64,000 nt of DNA, from the NCBI GenBank assembly GCA_022801925.1, contig JAAWTG010000004.1, positions 1-64,000 on the forward strand, written 5' to 3'. Both the position numbers and the translations under genes were made by a program. Source of the DNA: Clostridia bacterium (GTDB lineage: Bacteria > Bacillota > Clostridia > RUG12999). Under the pieces are notes generated by a model. The model had not been told where the DNA came from. It saw only the letters and a program-made list of their open reading frames with translations, and did no database searches. This document shows, piece after piece, positions 24,209-33,486 of the stretch (its first letter is position 1; each line of letters opens with the position of its first letter).

Positions 24209-26047
24209 ATGCAGCGGTTTATCAGCAATATTTGGACAAACATAAAATATAAAAAGCAATTTAGAAATTGGGTAGCCAGTTATGTGTTGGTCGTTTTGGC
24301 AATTGTGCTCGTGACAATCATCGGACAGGGGATTACGGCTTCCATCTTGCGGCGCGAGGTGGTAAAAGCGAATAGCAGTCTGGTGGCACAGGTGCAATTA
24401 TTGTGTGATGGTTATTTGAAAGATATGGAGATTGCCACAAGGAGACTGATTAATACTTCGGCAGTAAAAACAATATATAACCGGTATTTTGATTCCAAGC
24501 CGGACAAAGGAGCCTACTATACAACGGTAATGACGGAAGCAAAAATGGTGATGGAATCTAATAAAATGTTGTCGGAAGTCTATGTCATTTTTCGTGATAG
24601 AGATATTTGTATTTCAAATGATTCTGTGTTTGACAAACGAATTTTGCAGGAAGCCTATTTCGGAAATTATTTCAATTCTGTGGAGGAATGTGTGAACACG
24701 ATTTTTGATACAAATGTCCGGCAATTTAAATTGCTACAAGATGGGCAGGGTGGAACAAAGTTTCTATTTATTTATACCTTTATATCTGCGGCGTCTTATG
24801 TGGAGAATGACAAGCCTGTTGCGGTGATGTTTGAAATTGATCCCAGTAAATTGTTGGGCGTTTTGCAGGAGGGGACAGACGGACAATTTATATTATTAGA
24901 CCAGGCGGATAATGTTATCTATGCAGATAAAGGGCAGACAGGATATTATGAATTGATTATGGGCGCCCAGCCACAGACGGAATTTCGGTTTGAAAAAGTG
25001 GATTATATCGCAAACTATCTGCCATCTACCCAATTTGGTGGAAAATATGTTCATGTGATTCCCAAAACAATTTATGCGAAAAGCATCACCCGCAGCTATC
25101 GAATCATTGTCATCATTTGTTTTCTATGTCTGTTGTTTGGAGTTTTGCTGTCGCTTTTCTTTGCAAGCTATCACTATGTGCCGATGAAAAAGTTGCTTGA
25201 CAAAATTAAACTGGATCAGGTAGAAGCCAAAAAGCGAGAGAAACAAATCAGTGAAATGTATCTGGCAAATTATCTGTTGGGACAACATGACTATGATAAA
25301 CAGCAATTTGAAAACCATTCAATTCGGTTGGAACAGGATTATTTTGCATTGGCAGTGTTTAATATTACAGAGTTTGGTTTGGATGATGATGTGCAGCACG
25401 AAACGACACTGTTTAGCATTGAAAATATATTCAGTGAGTTAATGCACGACAGCGCTGCAACCTATTATTGTGTGGCAGGTGGTTTTTTTGTCTGTCTTAT
25501 TAATTTTAATGACAAGGCTCTGGAAGAAATAGACATTCATGAAAAAGCAATATTTACCAACGAGTTTCTCAATCGGCATATGGGAATCAACTTTGTCAGT
25601 GCGATTAGCACGATTACAGAAGATGCCGCTATGCTGCCGAAACTCTATCAGCAATGCGTTGAGATTCTTGCTCATAAATTTATTTTTAATGAAATAACGG
25701 CGGTAAACAGTGAAGAAGTGGATGAGCGGTGTGTCAAAATTAAGAATTATATTGAACAAAATTATAGCGATGGGAATTTAAGCGTGAAAGCGATTGCAGA
25801 TGAATTTCAAATGTCTTTTAACTATATCTCTAAATATTTTAAGGAGCATACCGGAGAGGGCATGGCGAAATATATTATTGATATTAGAATTGAAAAAGCA
25901 AAAGAATTGTTACTGGATACTCATGAAACAGTTGCAAAAATCGCCGGAAAAACAGGATTTTATAGTTCTAATGTATTTATCCGCACATTCAAGAAAGTGG
26001 TTGGCGTCACACCGGGACAATATCGGGAGCAAAATAAGTCTTTTTAA
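24209..26047 (+). CDS. Membrane-anchored AraC-family regulator with extracellular sensor
   Basis: A 612-residue protein. It has a first membrane helix at about 25-47 (SYVLVVLAIVLVTIIG), an extracellular sensor region of about 240 residues, a second helix near 290-315 (IIVIICFLCLLFGVLLSLFF), a cytosolic linker, and a C-terminal AraC HTH pair (NLSVKAIADEFQMSFNYISKYFKEHTGEG, then TVAKIAGKTGFYSSNVFIRTFKKVVGVTPGQYR). Regulators of this layout sit beside LplB/YtcP-type oligosaccharide importers, as here. The ATG at 24209 with GGGGG upstream is my choice; a GTG at 24158 would add 17 residues. It probably activates the promoter at 26223-26250 through the boxes at 26167-26213. Confidence 0.9.
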   Translation: MQRFISNIWTNIKYKKQFRNWVASYVLVVLAIVLVTIIGQGITASILRREVVKANSSLVAQVQLLCDGYLKDMEIATRRLINTSAVKTIYNRYFDSKPDKGAYYTTVMTEAKMVMESNKMLSEVYVIFRDRDICISNDSVFDKRILQEAYFGNYFNSVEECVNTIFDTNVRQFKLLQDGQGGTKFLFIYTFISAASYVENDKPVAVMFEIDPSKLLGVLQEGTDGQFILLDQADNVIYADKGQTGYYELIMGAQPQTEFRFEKVDYIANYLPSTQFGGKYVHVIPKTIYAKSITRSYRIIVIICFLCLLFGVLLSLFFASYHYVPMKKLLDKIKLDQVEAKKREKQISEMYLANYLLGQHDYDKQQFENHSIRLEQDYFALAVFNITEFGLDDDVQHETTLFSIENIFSELMHDSAATYYCVAGGFFVCLINFNDKALEEIDIHEKAIFTNEFLNRHMGINFVSAISTITEDAAMLPKLYQQCVEILAHKFIFNEITAVNSEEVDERCVKIKNYIEQNYSDGNLSVKAIADEFQMSFNYISKYFKEHTGEGMAKYIIDIRIEKAKELLLDTHETVAKIAGKTGFYSSNVFIRTFKKVVGVTPGQYREQNKSF

Positions 26048-26118
26048 TGGACATGCTCTATAGAAAGTAGTAGACATAAATAATAGAATACCATTTTTAA
26101 TTTCATAGAACAACAAGG

Positions 26119-26145
26119 CGCAGGACAAAGTTCCTGCGTTTTTTT
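26119..26145 (+). terminator. Intrinsic terminator
   Basis: CGCAGGA (26119-26125), loop CAAAGT, TCCTGCG (26132-26138), then TTTTTTT. Confidence 0.85.
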
Positions 26146-26166
26146 ATGTGTAGAAACTATGCACTA

Positions 26167-26250
26167 TTTTCGCTATTCATGCGGGATAGCGAAAATGGTA
26201 TATCAATAGCGAACATAGGCGATTGCCAAAAACGAACCCTCTTGTTATAC
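26167..26250 (+). promoter_or_regulatory. AraC-type operator boxes and promoter of the importer/surface operon
   Basis: Three copies of an ATAGCGAA box: inverted at 26169-26176 (TTTTCGCTAT, 26167-26176), direct at 26186-26195 (ATAGCGAAAA) and direct at 26206-26213. The two direct copies are 20 bp apart, about two helical turns, as AraC proteins prefer. The promoter follows: TTGCCA (26223-26228), 16-bp spacer, TTATAC (26245-26250). The weak -10 fits an activated promoter. Confidence 0.7.
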
Positions 26251-26293
26251 TGAGATTGTATCAAACGAATCTAAATATGAAGGAGGGAGAACG

Positions 26294-27247
26294 ATGGAAC
26301 GAGTACTTATGGCGACCAAACTGGAAACACCGGGACTGGGTGCGAGAATTAAACGGGAACTGGTAAAAAATAAGTATATTTATCTTTTAGCACTTCCGGT
26401 AATTGCTTACTATATTATTTTCTGTTATTGGCCGATGTTTGGACTTGTCATCGCATTCAAACAGTATGAACTAGGGAAAGGCATTTTTGACAGTAAATGG
26501 GTGGGCTTAAAATATTTTATGGAATTTTTTAAAAGCCGTAATTGTTTGAGGTTGATTGGTAATACGCTGGGCATCAGTTTATATGACCTAATTGCAGGAT
26601 TCCCGGCACCTATTATTTTTGCACTATTGCTCAATGAAATCAGAAGTTCTAAATTTAAACGGACTGTGCAAACCATTACCTATTTACCACATTTTATTTC
26701 TTTGGTTGTTTTGTGTGGGATGATAACAGATTTTTTTGCGGCAGAGGGAATTATTACAAAGATACTGATGAAATTCGGCGGTTCGCAAATTAATTATTTA
26801 GGCGCGCCGAAATATTTCAAAACAATTTATGTCACAACAAATATTTGGCAGGGCGTAGGCTGGGGCAGTATTATCTATTTAGCAGCGCTGTCGGGAATTA
26901 GTCCAGAACTTTATGAAGCAGCGACTGTAGACGGCGCCGGGCGTTTCCGGCAACTCCTTGCTGTTACACTTCCTGGAATTGCGCCTACGATTGTAATTAT
27001 GCTAATCCTGCGGATGGGGCAGCTCATGAGCGTGGGATTTGAAAAAATCATTTTGCTCTATAATCCAGGCACCTATGAAACGGCGGATGTGATTTCCAGC
27101 TTTGTTTACCGGCGTGGTATTGGCGAATCTGCACAGTATAGCTTTTCATCGGCGGTCGGTATGTTTCAGTCCGTTATCAATCTGATACTGCTACTGGGTG
27201 CAAACTTTTTAAGTAAACGTTTTAGTGGAAACAGCTTATTTAAATAA
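26294..27247 (+). CDS. ABC sugar transporter permease (LplB/YteP type)
   Basis: A 317-residue MalF-like permease with six predicted membrane helices. The cytosolic EAA-type loop is YEAATVDGAGRFRQLLAVTLPGI. The N-terminal ALPVIAYYIIFCYWPMFGLVIAFKQY is typical of LplB/YteP proteins that import oligosaccharides such as unsaturated rhamnogalacturonan or other uronic acid products. GGAGGGAG precedes the start. It heads the operon to 40304. No ATPase gene is in the window; a shared MsmX-like ATPase elsewhere is the usual arrangement. Confidence 0.93.
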   Translation: MERVLMATKLETPGLGARIKRELVKNKYIYLLALPVIAYYIIFCYWPMFGLVIAFKQYELGKGIFDSKWVGLKYFMEFFKSRNCLRLIGNTLGISLYDLIAGFPAPIIFALLLNEIRSSKFKRTVQTITYLPHFISLVVLCGMITDFFAAEGIITKILMKFGGSQINYLGAPKYFKTIYVTTNIWQGVGWGSIIYLAALSGISPELYEAATVDGAGRFRQLLAVTLPGIAPTIVIMLILRMGQLMSVGFEKIILLYNPGTYETADVISSFVYRRGIGESAQYSFSSAVGMFQSVINLILLLGANFLSKRFSGNSLFK

Positions 27248-27266
27248 GAGGAAAGGAGTGAAAGTG

Positions 27267-28151
27267 ATGAAAATACGGAAAAGCAAGGGAGAAGTCATTT
27301 TTGATATTTTGATTGTATTGTTTATGTTATTGATGATTGTAATCACGCTATATCCTTTTTGGTATGTCATTACCTGTTCACTTTCTGACAGTAACCATTT
27401 GATTGGGGACAAGGGATTGATGCTGCTGCCACAAGGATTTAGTTTTTCGGCATATCAATCGGTGTTGAAAAATCCTAACATTGCAGTGGGATACCGCAAT
27501 ACGTTGTTTATTGTGGTAGTTGGAACGACAGTGAATGTATTTATGTCATCGTTGGCGGCTTTTGTGCTGACAAGAAGACAATTTGCCATAAAAAAAGTGA
27601 TGATGACGATGATTATTATCACGATGTATTTTGGCGGCGGATTGGTGCCGACCTATTTGGTGGTTTACAAATATTTAGGACTTGGTAACACATTATGGGC
27701 ATTGATTTTACCAGGTGCAATCAATACATATAACATGATTATTATGAAAACCAATTTTGCCAGTATTCCAAGCAGCATTGAAGAATCTGCTCAAATAGAC
27801 GGTGCAAATGAAATTGTGCTGTTGTTTCGTATCGTATTGCCGCTGTCCATACCGATTATTGCAGTCATGGTATTGTTCTACGGCGTGGCACACTGGAATT
27901 CCTGGTTTAATGCAATGATTTATATTCGCAAACCGACGCTCTATCCGCTTCAGCTTCGGCTGCGGGAAATTCTCTTAATTAATGATACGTCCACAATGAC
28001 AGCCGGCTCGGATGCCAGCGATAAATATAACATTGGGGAAAGCATCAAGTATGCAACCATTATGGTGGCAACCGTTCCCATTCTTGTGGTTTATCCATTT
28101 ATTCAGAAATATTTTGTGAAAGGCATGATGATTGGGGCGGTAAAAGGTTAA
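27267..28151 (+). CDS. ABC sugar transporter permease (LplC/YtcP type)
   Basis: A 294-residue MalG-like permease: VITLYPFWYVITCSLSD near the N-terminus, six membrane helices, EAA loop EESAQIDGANEIVLLFRIVLPLSIP. It pairs with the permease at 26294. The start at 27267 is chosen for the AAAGGAGTG 6-8 nt upstream; an earlier in-frame ATG lies inside the preceding gene. The C-terminal KGMMIGAVKG is the usual family ending. Confidence 0.93.
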   Translation: MKIRKSKGEVIFDILIVLFMLLMIVITLYPFWYVITCSLSDSNHLIGDKGLMLLPQGFSFSAYQSVLKNPNIAVGYRNTLFIVVVGTTVNVFMSSLAAFVLTRRQFAIKKVMMTMIIITMYFGGGLVPTYLVVYKYLGLGNTLWALILPGAINTYNMIIMKTNFASIPSSIEESAQIDGANEIVLLFRIVLPLSIPIIAVMVLFYGVAHWNSWFNAMIYIRKPTLYPLQLRLREILLINDTSTMTAGSDASDKYNIGESIKYATIMVATVPILVVYPFIQKYFVKGMMIGAVKG

Positions 28152-28180
28152 TAACAAAGGTGAAAAAGGGAGGTAGTATT

Positions 28181-29740
28181 ATGAAAAAAGGGTTTATGAT
28201 GATTCTGGCGATGGCGCTGCTATGTACCGCATTAGGAGGATGCGGAGAAAAACAGGTATCAGAAGGCGGACAAAAAGAGTTTACGTATTGGGCGGATTTA
28301 CCCACGAGCGGTGCGTCCCAAATACAGTCCATGAACGACATGACAATGTATCAGGAATTGGAAAAACGGACGGGTGTGAAAATATCTTTTATTCATCCGC
28401 CGGTAGGACAGGGAAAAGAGCAGTTTAATCTGCTGGTTGCATCCGGCGCTTCGGAGCTGCCTGACATGGTGGAATTTGCTTGGCCGGACTATCCGGGCGG
28501 ACCGGATAAGGCGGTAAGTGACGGCATTATTTTGGATTTGACGGATCCCATTGATAAACATGCGCCAAATTTGAAAAAACTGCTGGCAGAAAATGAAATC
28601 TATCAAAAGCAGTCCGTAACAGACTCCGGTATACTTTATGGATTCCCATCTTTGAATGTCGGCAAGTACCGCACCTTTGGCGGACTTATTATCCGTAAGG
28701 ACTGGCTGGACGATTTGGGACTGGGAATGCCGGAAACGTTAGATGAGTGGGAAAATGTGCTGCGTCAGTTTAAAGAAAAGAAAGGCGCCAAAGCGCCGCT
28801 GACTTTTATGAGCAACAACATGAATACATCATTTCATTTTAACAACATCTATGACGTCGGAGTTTCCATGTATGTAGATAACAAGACCATTAAATTTCCG
28901 CAAATGGAACCGGGCTACCGCGACTATTTGGAACGGATGCATAAATGGTATGAAGAAGGACTTTTGGATGCGGAATATGACACCAACAACCAAACCGTGG
29001 TAGACGCGAAAATGACAAACGGTACGTCGGGTGTTACCTATGGATTCATCGGCGGAACCATTGGACGGTATGTCAATGCGATGAAAGAAAAAGACCCCAA
29101 ATATAAATTGGCAGCAGCACAGTTTCCGGTAAAAAATAAAGGCGACGAGCCGCGTTTTCTGGAATGCCAGAAAGAAGCAAATACACCGTTTGTTGCAGTG
29201 ACTACAAATTGTAAAGACCCGGAAGCAGCGGTCAAATGGCTGGACTATCTCTATTCTGAAGAAGGTATGATTCTGAAGAATTTTGGTGTAGAAGGTGTGA
29301 CTTACAACGAAGTAGACGGACACTATGTATATACCGATGAAATTCTGCACAATCCGAACGGGCTGAGCATTGCGGAAGCGATGGGAATTAACTTCAGAGC
29401 AAACCAGCCGTCGCCGGGATTCAATCAGCATGAAGATTATTTGAAACAATACTATGAATTGCCGGAACAACTGGAAGCGCTGGACGTTTGGACAAAATAT
29501 ACGGATAATGCCAAAGAAACCGTATTGCCGCCCATTACGCCGACAATGGAAGAAAACGAAGAACTGATTGCATTAAAGAGTGAAATTGATACCTATACAC
29601 AGGAAATGACATTGAAATTCATCAAAGGGATTGAACCGTTGTCAGGCTATGACAAATTTATAGAAGAATTGAAACGTATGGGCGTGGAACGATACATTGA
29701 AATTCATCAGGCAGCATTAGACCGTTACTATCAGCGGTAA
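28181..29740 (+). CDS. Extracellular sugar-binding lipoprotein of the ABC importer
   Basis: A 519-residue solute-binding protein. It has a lipoprotein signal peptide (residues 1-20) with lipobox LGGC and lipid-anchored Cys21. The mature part follows the LplA/YtcQ family pattern (TYWADLPTSGASQIQSMNDM at the start; FGGLIIRKDWLDDLGLGMPETLDEW, typical of this group). It captures oligosaccharides outside the membrane for the two permeases. The start at 28181 follows GGGAGG; a GTG at 28160 would lengthen the signal peptide without a better site. Confidence 0.93.
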   Translation: MKKGFMMILAMALLCTALGGCGEKQVSEGGQKEFTYWADLPTSGASQIQSMNDMTMYQELEKRTGVKISFIHPPVGQGKEQFNLLVASGASELPDMVEFAWPDYPGGPDKAVSDGIILDLTDPIDKHAPNLKKLLAENEIYQKQSVTDSGILYGFPSLNVGKYRTFGGLIIRKDWLDDLGLGMPETLDEWENVLRQFKEKKGAKAPLTFMSNNMNTSFHFNNIYDVGVSMYVDNKTIKFPQMEPGYRDYLERMHKWYEEGLLDAEYDTNNQTVVDAKMTNGTSGVTYGFIGGTIGRYVNAMKEKDPKYKLAAAQFPVKNKGDEPRFLECQKEANTPFVAVTTNCKDPEAAVKWLDYLYSEEGMILKNFGVEGVTYNEVDGHYVYTDEILHNPNGLSIAEAMGINFRANQPSPGFNQHEDYLKQYYELPEQLEALDVWTKYTDNAKETVLPPITPTMEENEELIALKSEIDTYTQEMTLKFIKGIEPLSGYDKFIEELKRMGVERYIEIHQAALDRYYQR

Positions 29741-29798
29741 GAAAATAAGAGTGAACATGAAGACGACCGGATAGGACAAACAAAAGGGGGGGAAAGAT

Positions 29799-32700
29799 AT
29801 GTGGAAAAAATGGGTCTGTTTTACATTGGTTTTCAGTGCAATGCTGCTTTGTCTGACAGGAGTTTTTGCCGCAGGAGCAGCAGAAGATACAAATGACATT
29901 GTATTTGAACGGGATTTTGAAGATGGATATAACTATCCTTGGAGTTATTCTGAGGCTGCTACCGGGCAATCGGCAAGCAACTCTCCATGGTATAAAAATA
30001 TAGATGGAAAACTTGTTTTTGATACGGAGGAATACAAAGGGCAAGAATATCCGATAAAGAAAGCAGGTACACCATCTTATGCCAGAGCAAATTTTGGCGA
30101 TAAAATTCAGGACGCCGAACAATATCAATATTTATATCAAGCGGAATTGAAATTTGAACGGGGATTTTCGCAAGTAGTTTACCAGCTTCGTTATGGAGCC
30201 TCCAATTGGGATGGTAACAAGACGAGAGATGTGACGCTGTTTGACACTACGGCAGACGGGAAACTTCGTTTCGGAAATTATTCTCAGCAGTTAGAACTTG
30301 GTGAGACTTATGGAATCAGTGTGCTGGTAGATGTGCGCGGAGAAACACGAAGCCGGACGTTATATATTGACGGAGAAGCTGTGTCAGAAAATCAGAGTAC
30401 GGACGTAGGATTGAATCCGGATACGCAGCCGGACGCCAAAACTGTTTTTTCACAGGCATTGGTGATTCGACCCTATCAAGGTTCCGGTGAGAGCTATACA
30501 TATTTGGATACTAAGATAACAGTGGATAATCAAAGATTGATAAGGATTCGGAATATAGACGCCATGATGGTGCAGGGAAAGAACCATTTGATTATTCCGC
30601 GCGGCGGCGAAGTGACAGAACAATATCAGGCAAACACTGTTTTTGCTAATAATATAGCTGCACAGTGGGAAGTAACACCGCAGGGGCAAGGCGTATCAAT
30701 TAATGAAAACGGACTGCTGACCATATCTACAGAAGCGGTGGAAGGGAACTATCAAGTCACGGCAACAGAAGGCACAAAGAGTGCAGCACTTGCAATTCAT
30801 GTGGAAGCAATCAAACTATTCATCAGCGGCGAAAGTCGAATTATGCTGCCGCAGGGTGGAATCTACAGCATGATGCAATATGCGGTGCAGGACACGCTTG
30901 GGACGGACTATCCGGCGGAATTTGCTTTAGCAGCGGAACGTGATGGCATTTATATGTCACAGGACGGCACGCTGAGAATTTATAAACCGGATCTTTCCAA
31001 TATGGATCCTATTCAGATAACAGCACAGGCTGAGGGTGAAACGATGACCCAAACGGTAACGCTTGCTACAGGATTTTTTGAGGATTTTTCTACGACTAAC
31101 AGTTGGGGCAGCGTGCAGGTGGCAACGGAAGAAAACGGCAATCGGTATCTGAATGCAAACGGAACACGGTGCGATTCGCCTACGATTTCCGAAGCGGCTG
31201 ATTTGGACGTCATCACAATGGAATACCGTTATCGGGTAGGCGAGGTGGCACGCGATGTTTCGCTGGGCGGCGCTTCGGCTTATAAACCGGACGGAACTGT
31301 GGATAACGGGAAATGGTGGCTTGCTTTTAATGCGCTGCAAAACGGCGATAAAGCGACGGTAACGCTGAAAGCAGATGCGAATAAAATTTATAATAATGAT
31401 GTTCCGCTGCAAGACGGAAATTGGATGAAGGTAAAATATGTTATTTCATGTCTTAATAAAACGATAGACTTATATCTGGATGACAAACCGATGCTGCAAG
31501 ACGGCTCCTTGAATAACGATTTTTTCAATTATCGTATTCGCAGTATTATTAATACTGCACCGATAGATGACATTAAAATTTATTCAGGGAAAAAATTTGA
31601 AGCAAAAAAAGATGTTAAGGTTCAGATAGACACAGCGTCTAATCAGCCCAAAGCCGGCGTAGGCGGACAAACTACCGTGGAATTGGCAGCCAAAGTGCTG
31701 GATGCAGACGATAATGAGCTTAGCGGACATGATATCACATGGAGCGTTGCAGGCGCACCGGAAGGGGTTACGCTTTCAGGACAAAAGCTGCTGATTAACG
31801 AAAACGCACCGTCGGCATTTTTGCTTGGCGCTGAGATTAAAACGGCGCCGGATACATTGGTGCAAAAAGAAATCTGCCTGGTAGAAGCGGATGTATACAT
31901 CGCGCAAAAAGACAATGTATTGACATTTACAGGGCAGCCGAATGCGAACTTTATTGTAACGGTATTCAGACCGAAGGATACCAGCAGTATGACAACGTCT
32001 TTCTTGGCAAGTTATGATAAAGACGACGCCGGTGACAGCACGACTTTCTTTAAGCAGACACTACAAGCTGATGGAAGCGGAAAAGCGACATTAGATATGT
32101 CCAGCCATGCGCCGGGACTATATAAAGTTTATGCAAAAGATTCAGAAGATGGTGTAGATAATGCAATGAATATCTATCATCGAATGCAGGAATTGTTTAC
32201 GACAAATGCGGCAGAAAACATAGCAGACCCGGCGTTTAAAACATTGCTGCTTGACTGTACAAATCAGCCAAAAGCGACAGTGGATGCGGCATGGGATACC
32301 TATCAGGGATTGAGCCGTAAAGAAGAGGCAGCAATGCTATGTGCTAAAGATATCAATGATTTTTATATCGCATGTGCGCTGATGGAGGCACTGGACGGTA
32401 GTGCGTATAACAAAAATAAAACAGAAGCGTTGGCACAGACGTATTCCCAATATGATTTTGCAGGCGTTAAGCTGCTGGAAAAGAATATTGATTTCGGCGA
32501 AGTGGTTGATGCGGCAGCAGGAAAAAAAGCAAATAATGTGGCACAATTTTTAGAGGATATCAAAGAGCAGTCTATCTTGATAGGACTGAAAAAGCTGCCC
32601 AATGTGAACAATGCGAAAGTATTTTTAGCAGAATTGGATAATGCAAAATATAACGGTGCAACACCGGAACAAAAGAGTTATATTGCGGAGCAGGTGGGCA

Positions 32701-33485
32701 ATAAAACATATGATTCCCTAGCGGAGGTAAATGCGGCAATTGACGCACTCACGTTGCCGACGGGTGGCAACACAGGGGATAACACAGGCGGCAATACGGG
32801 TGGAAATACAGGTGGCTCAGGCAGCGGCGGCGGAAGCGGCAGCCGACCGGGCGGCACAGGAGGAACTGCTTCCGGACGGCCCATAACTTCCGGAACGATT
32901 TATCCGGTCAATCCAGGTACCATGCCTCCAAGCCAAGGAACATCTCAAGGCGTACAGTTTACGGATGTAGGGCAAGTACACTGGGCATATCCCTATATTC
33001 AAGGATTGGCAAAGAAAAGCATTGTCAATGGAGAAGGCGGTCGGTTTCGGCCGGAAGATAACTTGACAAGAGCGGAATTTGTAAAGATATTGATGAGCGC
33101 ATTTGCTCTGCCCACAGGCGGAACAGCCAATTTTGACGATGTATCGCAAGCAGATTGGTTTGCGCCCTATGTAGCGGGCGCACAGCAGGCGCAGCTTGTC
33201 AACGGCACCGGAAGTAATTTCCTGCCAAATGCCGCAATTTCACGGCAGGATGCAGTGGTGATGGCATACCGGTTTGCACAGGCGGCAGGTCGGTCATGGC
33301 AGTCTACAGCAGTGAACTTTGCAGATAGTGCGCAAATTGCAGATTATGCCAAGGAAGCAGTGTCAGCATTTGCATCAAATGGTATTGTGCAAGGTGTAGG
33401 TGAGGGAATGTTTATGCCGGAAGCAGCGGTGACGCGTGCGGAGGCGGCAAAAATTGTTTGTGGGATCATAGAAGGAGGCGTATAA
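29799..33485 (+). CDS. Large secreted S-layer-homology protein with beta-sandwich and Ig-like regions
   Basis: A 1,228-residue protein with signal peptide (about 1-26, ending GVFAAGA). Residues about 30-240 look like a LamG/concanavalin-type sandwich (VFERDFEDGYNYPWSY..., YIDGEAVSENQ), and a second similar block lies near 425-600 (FFEDFSTTNSWGSVQ..., LYLDDKPMLQDGS). Ig-like segments lie between and after (MVQGKNHLIIPRGGEV; VDTASNQPKAGVGGQTTVELAA). A Gly/Asn/Thr/Ser-rich linker (about 988-1030) leads to three C-terminal SLH domains (about 1050-1225; VHWAYPYIQGLAKKSIVNG and two more), which bind pyruvylated wall polymers. No catalytic motif recognised; probably a glycan-binding or scaffold protein. 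Confidence 0.88.
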   Translation: MWKKWVCFTLVFSAMLLCLTGVFAAGAAEDTNDIVFERDFEDGYNYPWSYSEAATGQSASNSPWYKNIDGKLVFDTEEYKGQEYPIKKAGTPSYARANFGDKIQDAEQYQYLYQAELKFERGFSQVVYQLRYGASNWDGNKTRDVTLFDTTADGKLRFGNYSQQLELGETYGISVLVDVRGETRSRTLYIDGEAVSENQSTDVGLNPDTQPDAKTVFSQALVIRPYQGSGESYTYLDTKITVDNQRLIRIRNIDAMMVQGKNHLIIPRGGEVTEQYQANTVFANNIAAQWEVTPQGQGVSINENGLLTISTEAVEGNYQVTATEGTKSAALAIHVEAIKLFISGESRIMLPQGGIYSMMQYAVQDTLGTDYPAEFALAAERDGIYMSQDGTLRIYKPDLSNMDPIQITAQAEGETMTQTVTLATGFFEDFSTTNSWGSVQVATEENGNRYLNANGTRCDSPTISEAADLDVITMEYRYRVGEVARDVSLGGASAYKPDGTVDNGKWWLAFNALQNGDKATVTLKADANKIYNNDVPLQDGNWMKVKYVISCLNKTIDLYLDDKPMLQDGSLNNDFFNYRIRSIINTAPIDDIKIYSGKKFEAKKDVKVQIDTASNQPKAGVGGQTTVELAAKVLDADDNELSGHDITWSVAGAPEGVTLSGQKLLINENAPSAFLLGAEIKTAPDTLVQKEICLVEADVYIAQKDNVLTFTGQPNANFIVTVFRPKDTSSMTTSFLASYDKDDAGDSTTFFKQTLQADGSGKATLDMSSHAPGLYKVYAKDSEDGVDNAMNIYHRMQELFTTNAAENIADPAFKTLLLDCTNQPKATVDAAWDTYQGLSRKEEAAMLCAKDINDFYIACALMEALDGSAYNKNKTEALAQTYSQYDFAGVKLLEKNIDFGEVVDAAAGKKANNVAQFLEDIKEQSILIGLKKLPNVNNAKVFLAELDNAKYNGATPEQKSYIAEQVGNKTYDSLAEVNAAIDALTLPTGGNTGDNTGGNTGGNTGGSGSGGGSGSRPGGTGGTASGRPITSGTIYPVNPGTMPPSQGTSQGVQFTDVGQVHWAYPYIQGLAKKSIVNGEGGRFRPEDNLTRAEFVKILMSAFALPTGGTANFDDVSQADWFAPYVAGAQQAQLVNGTGSNFLPNAAISRQDAVVMAYRFAQAAGRSWQSTAVNFADSAQIADYAKEAVSAFASNGIVQGVGEGMFMPEAAVTRAEAAKIVCGIIEGGV

Positions 33486-33486
33486 A

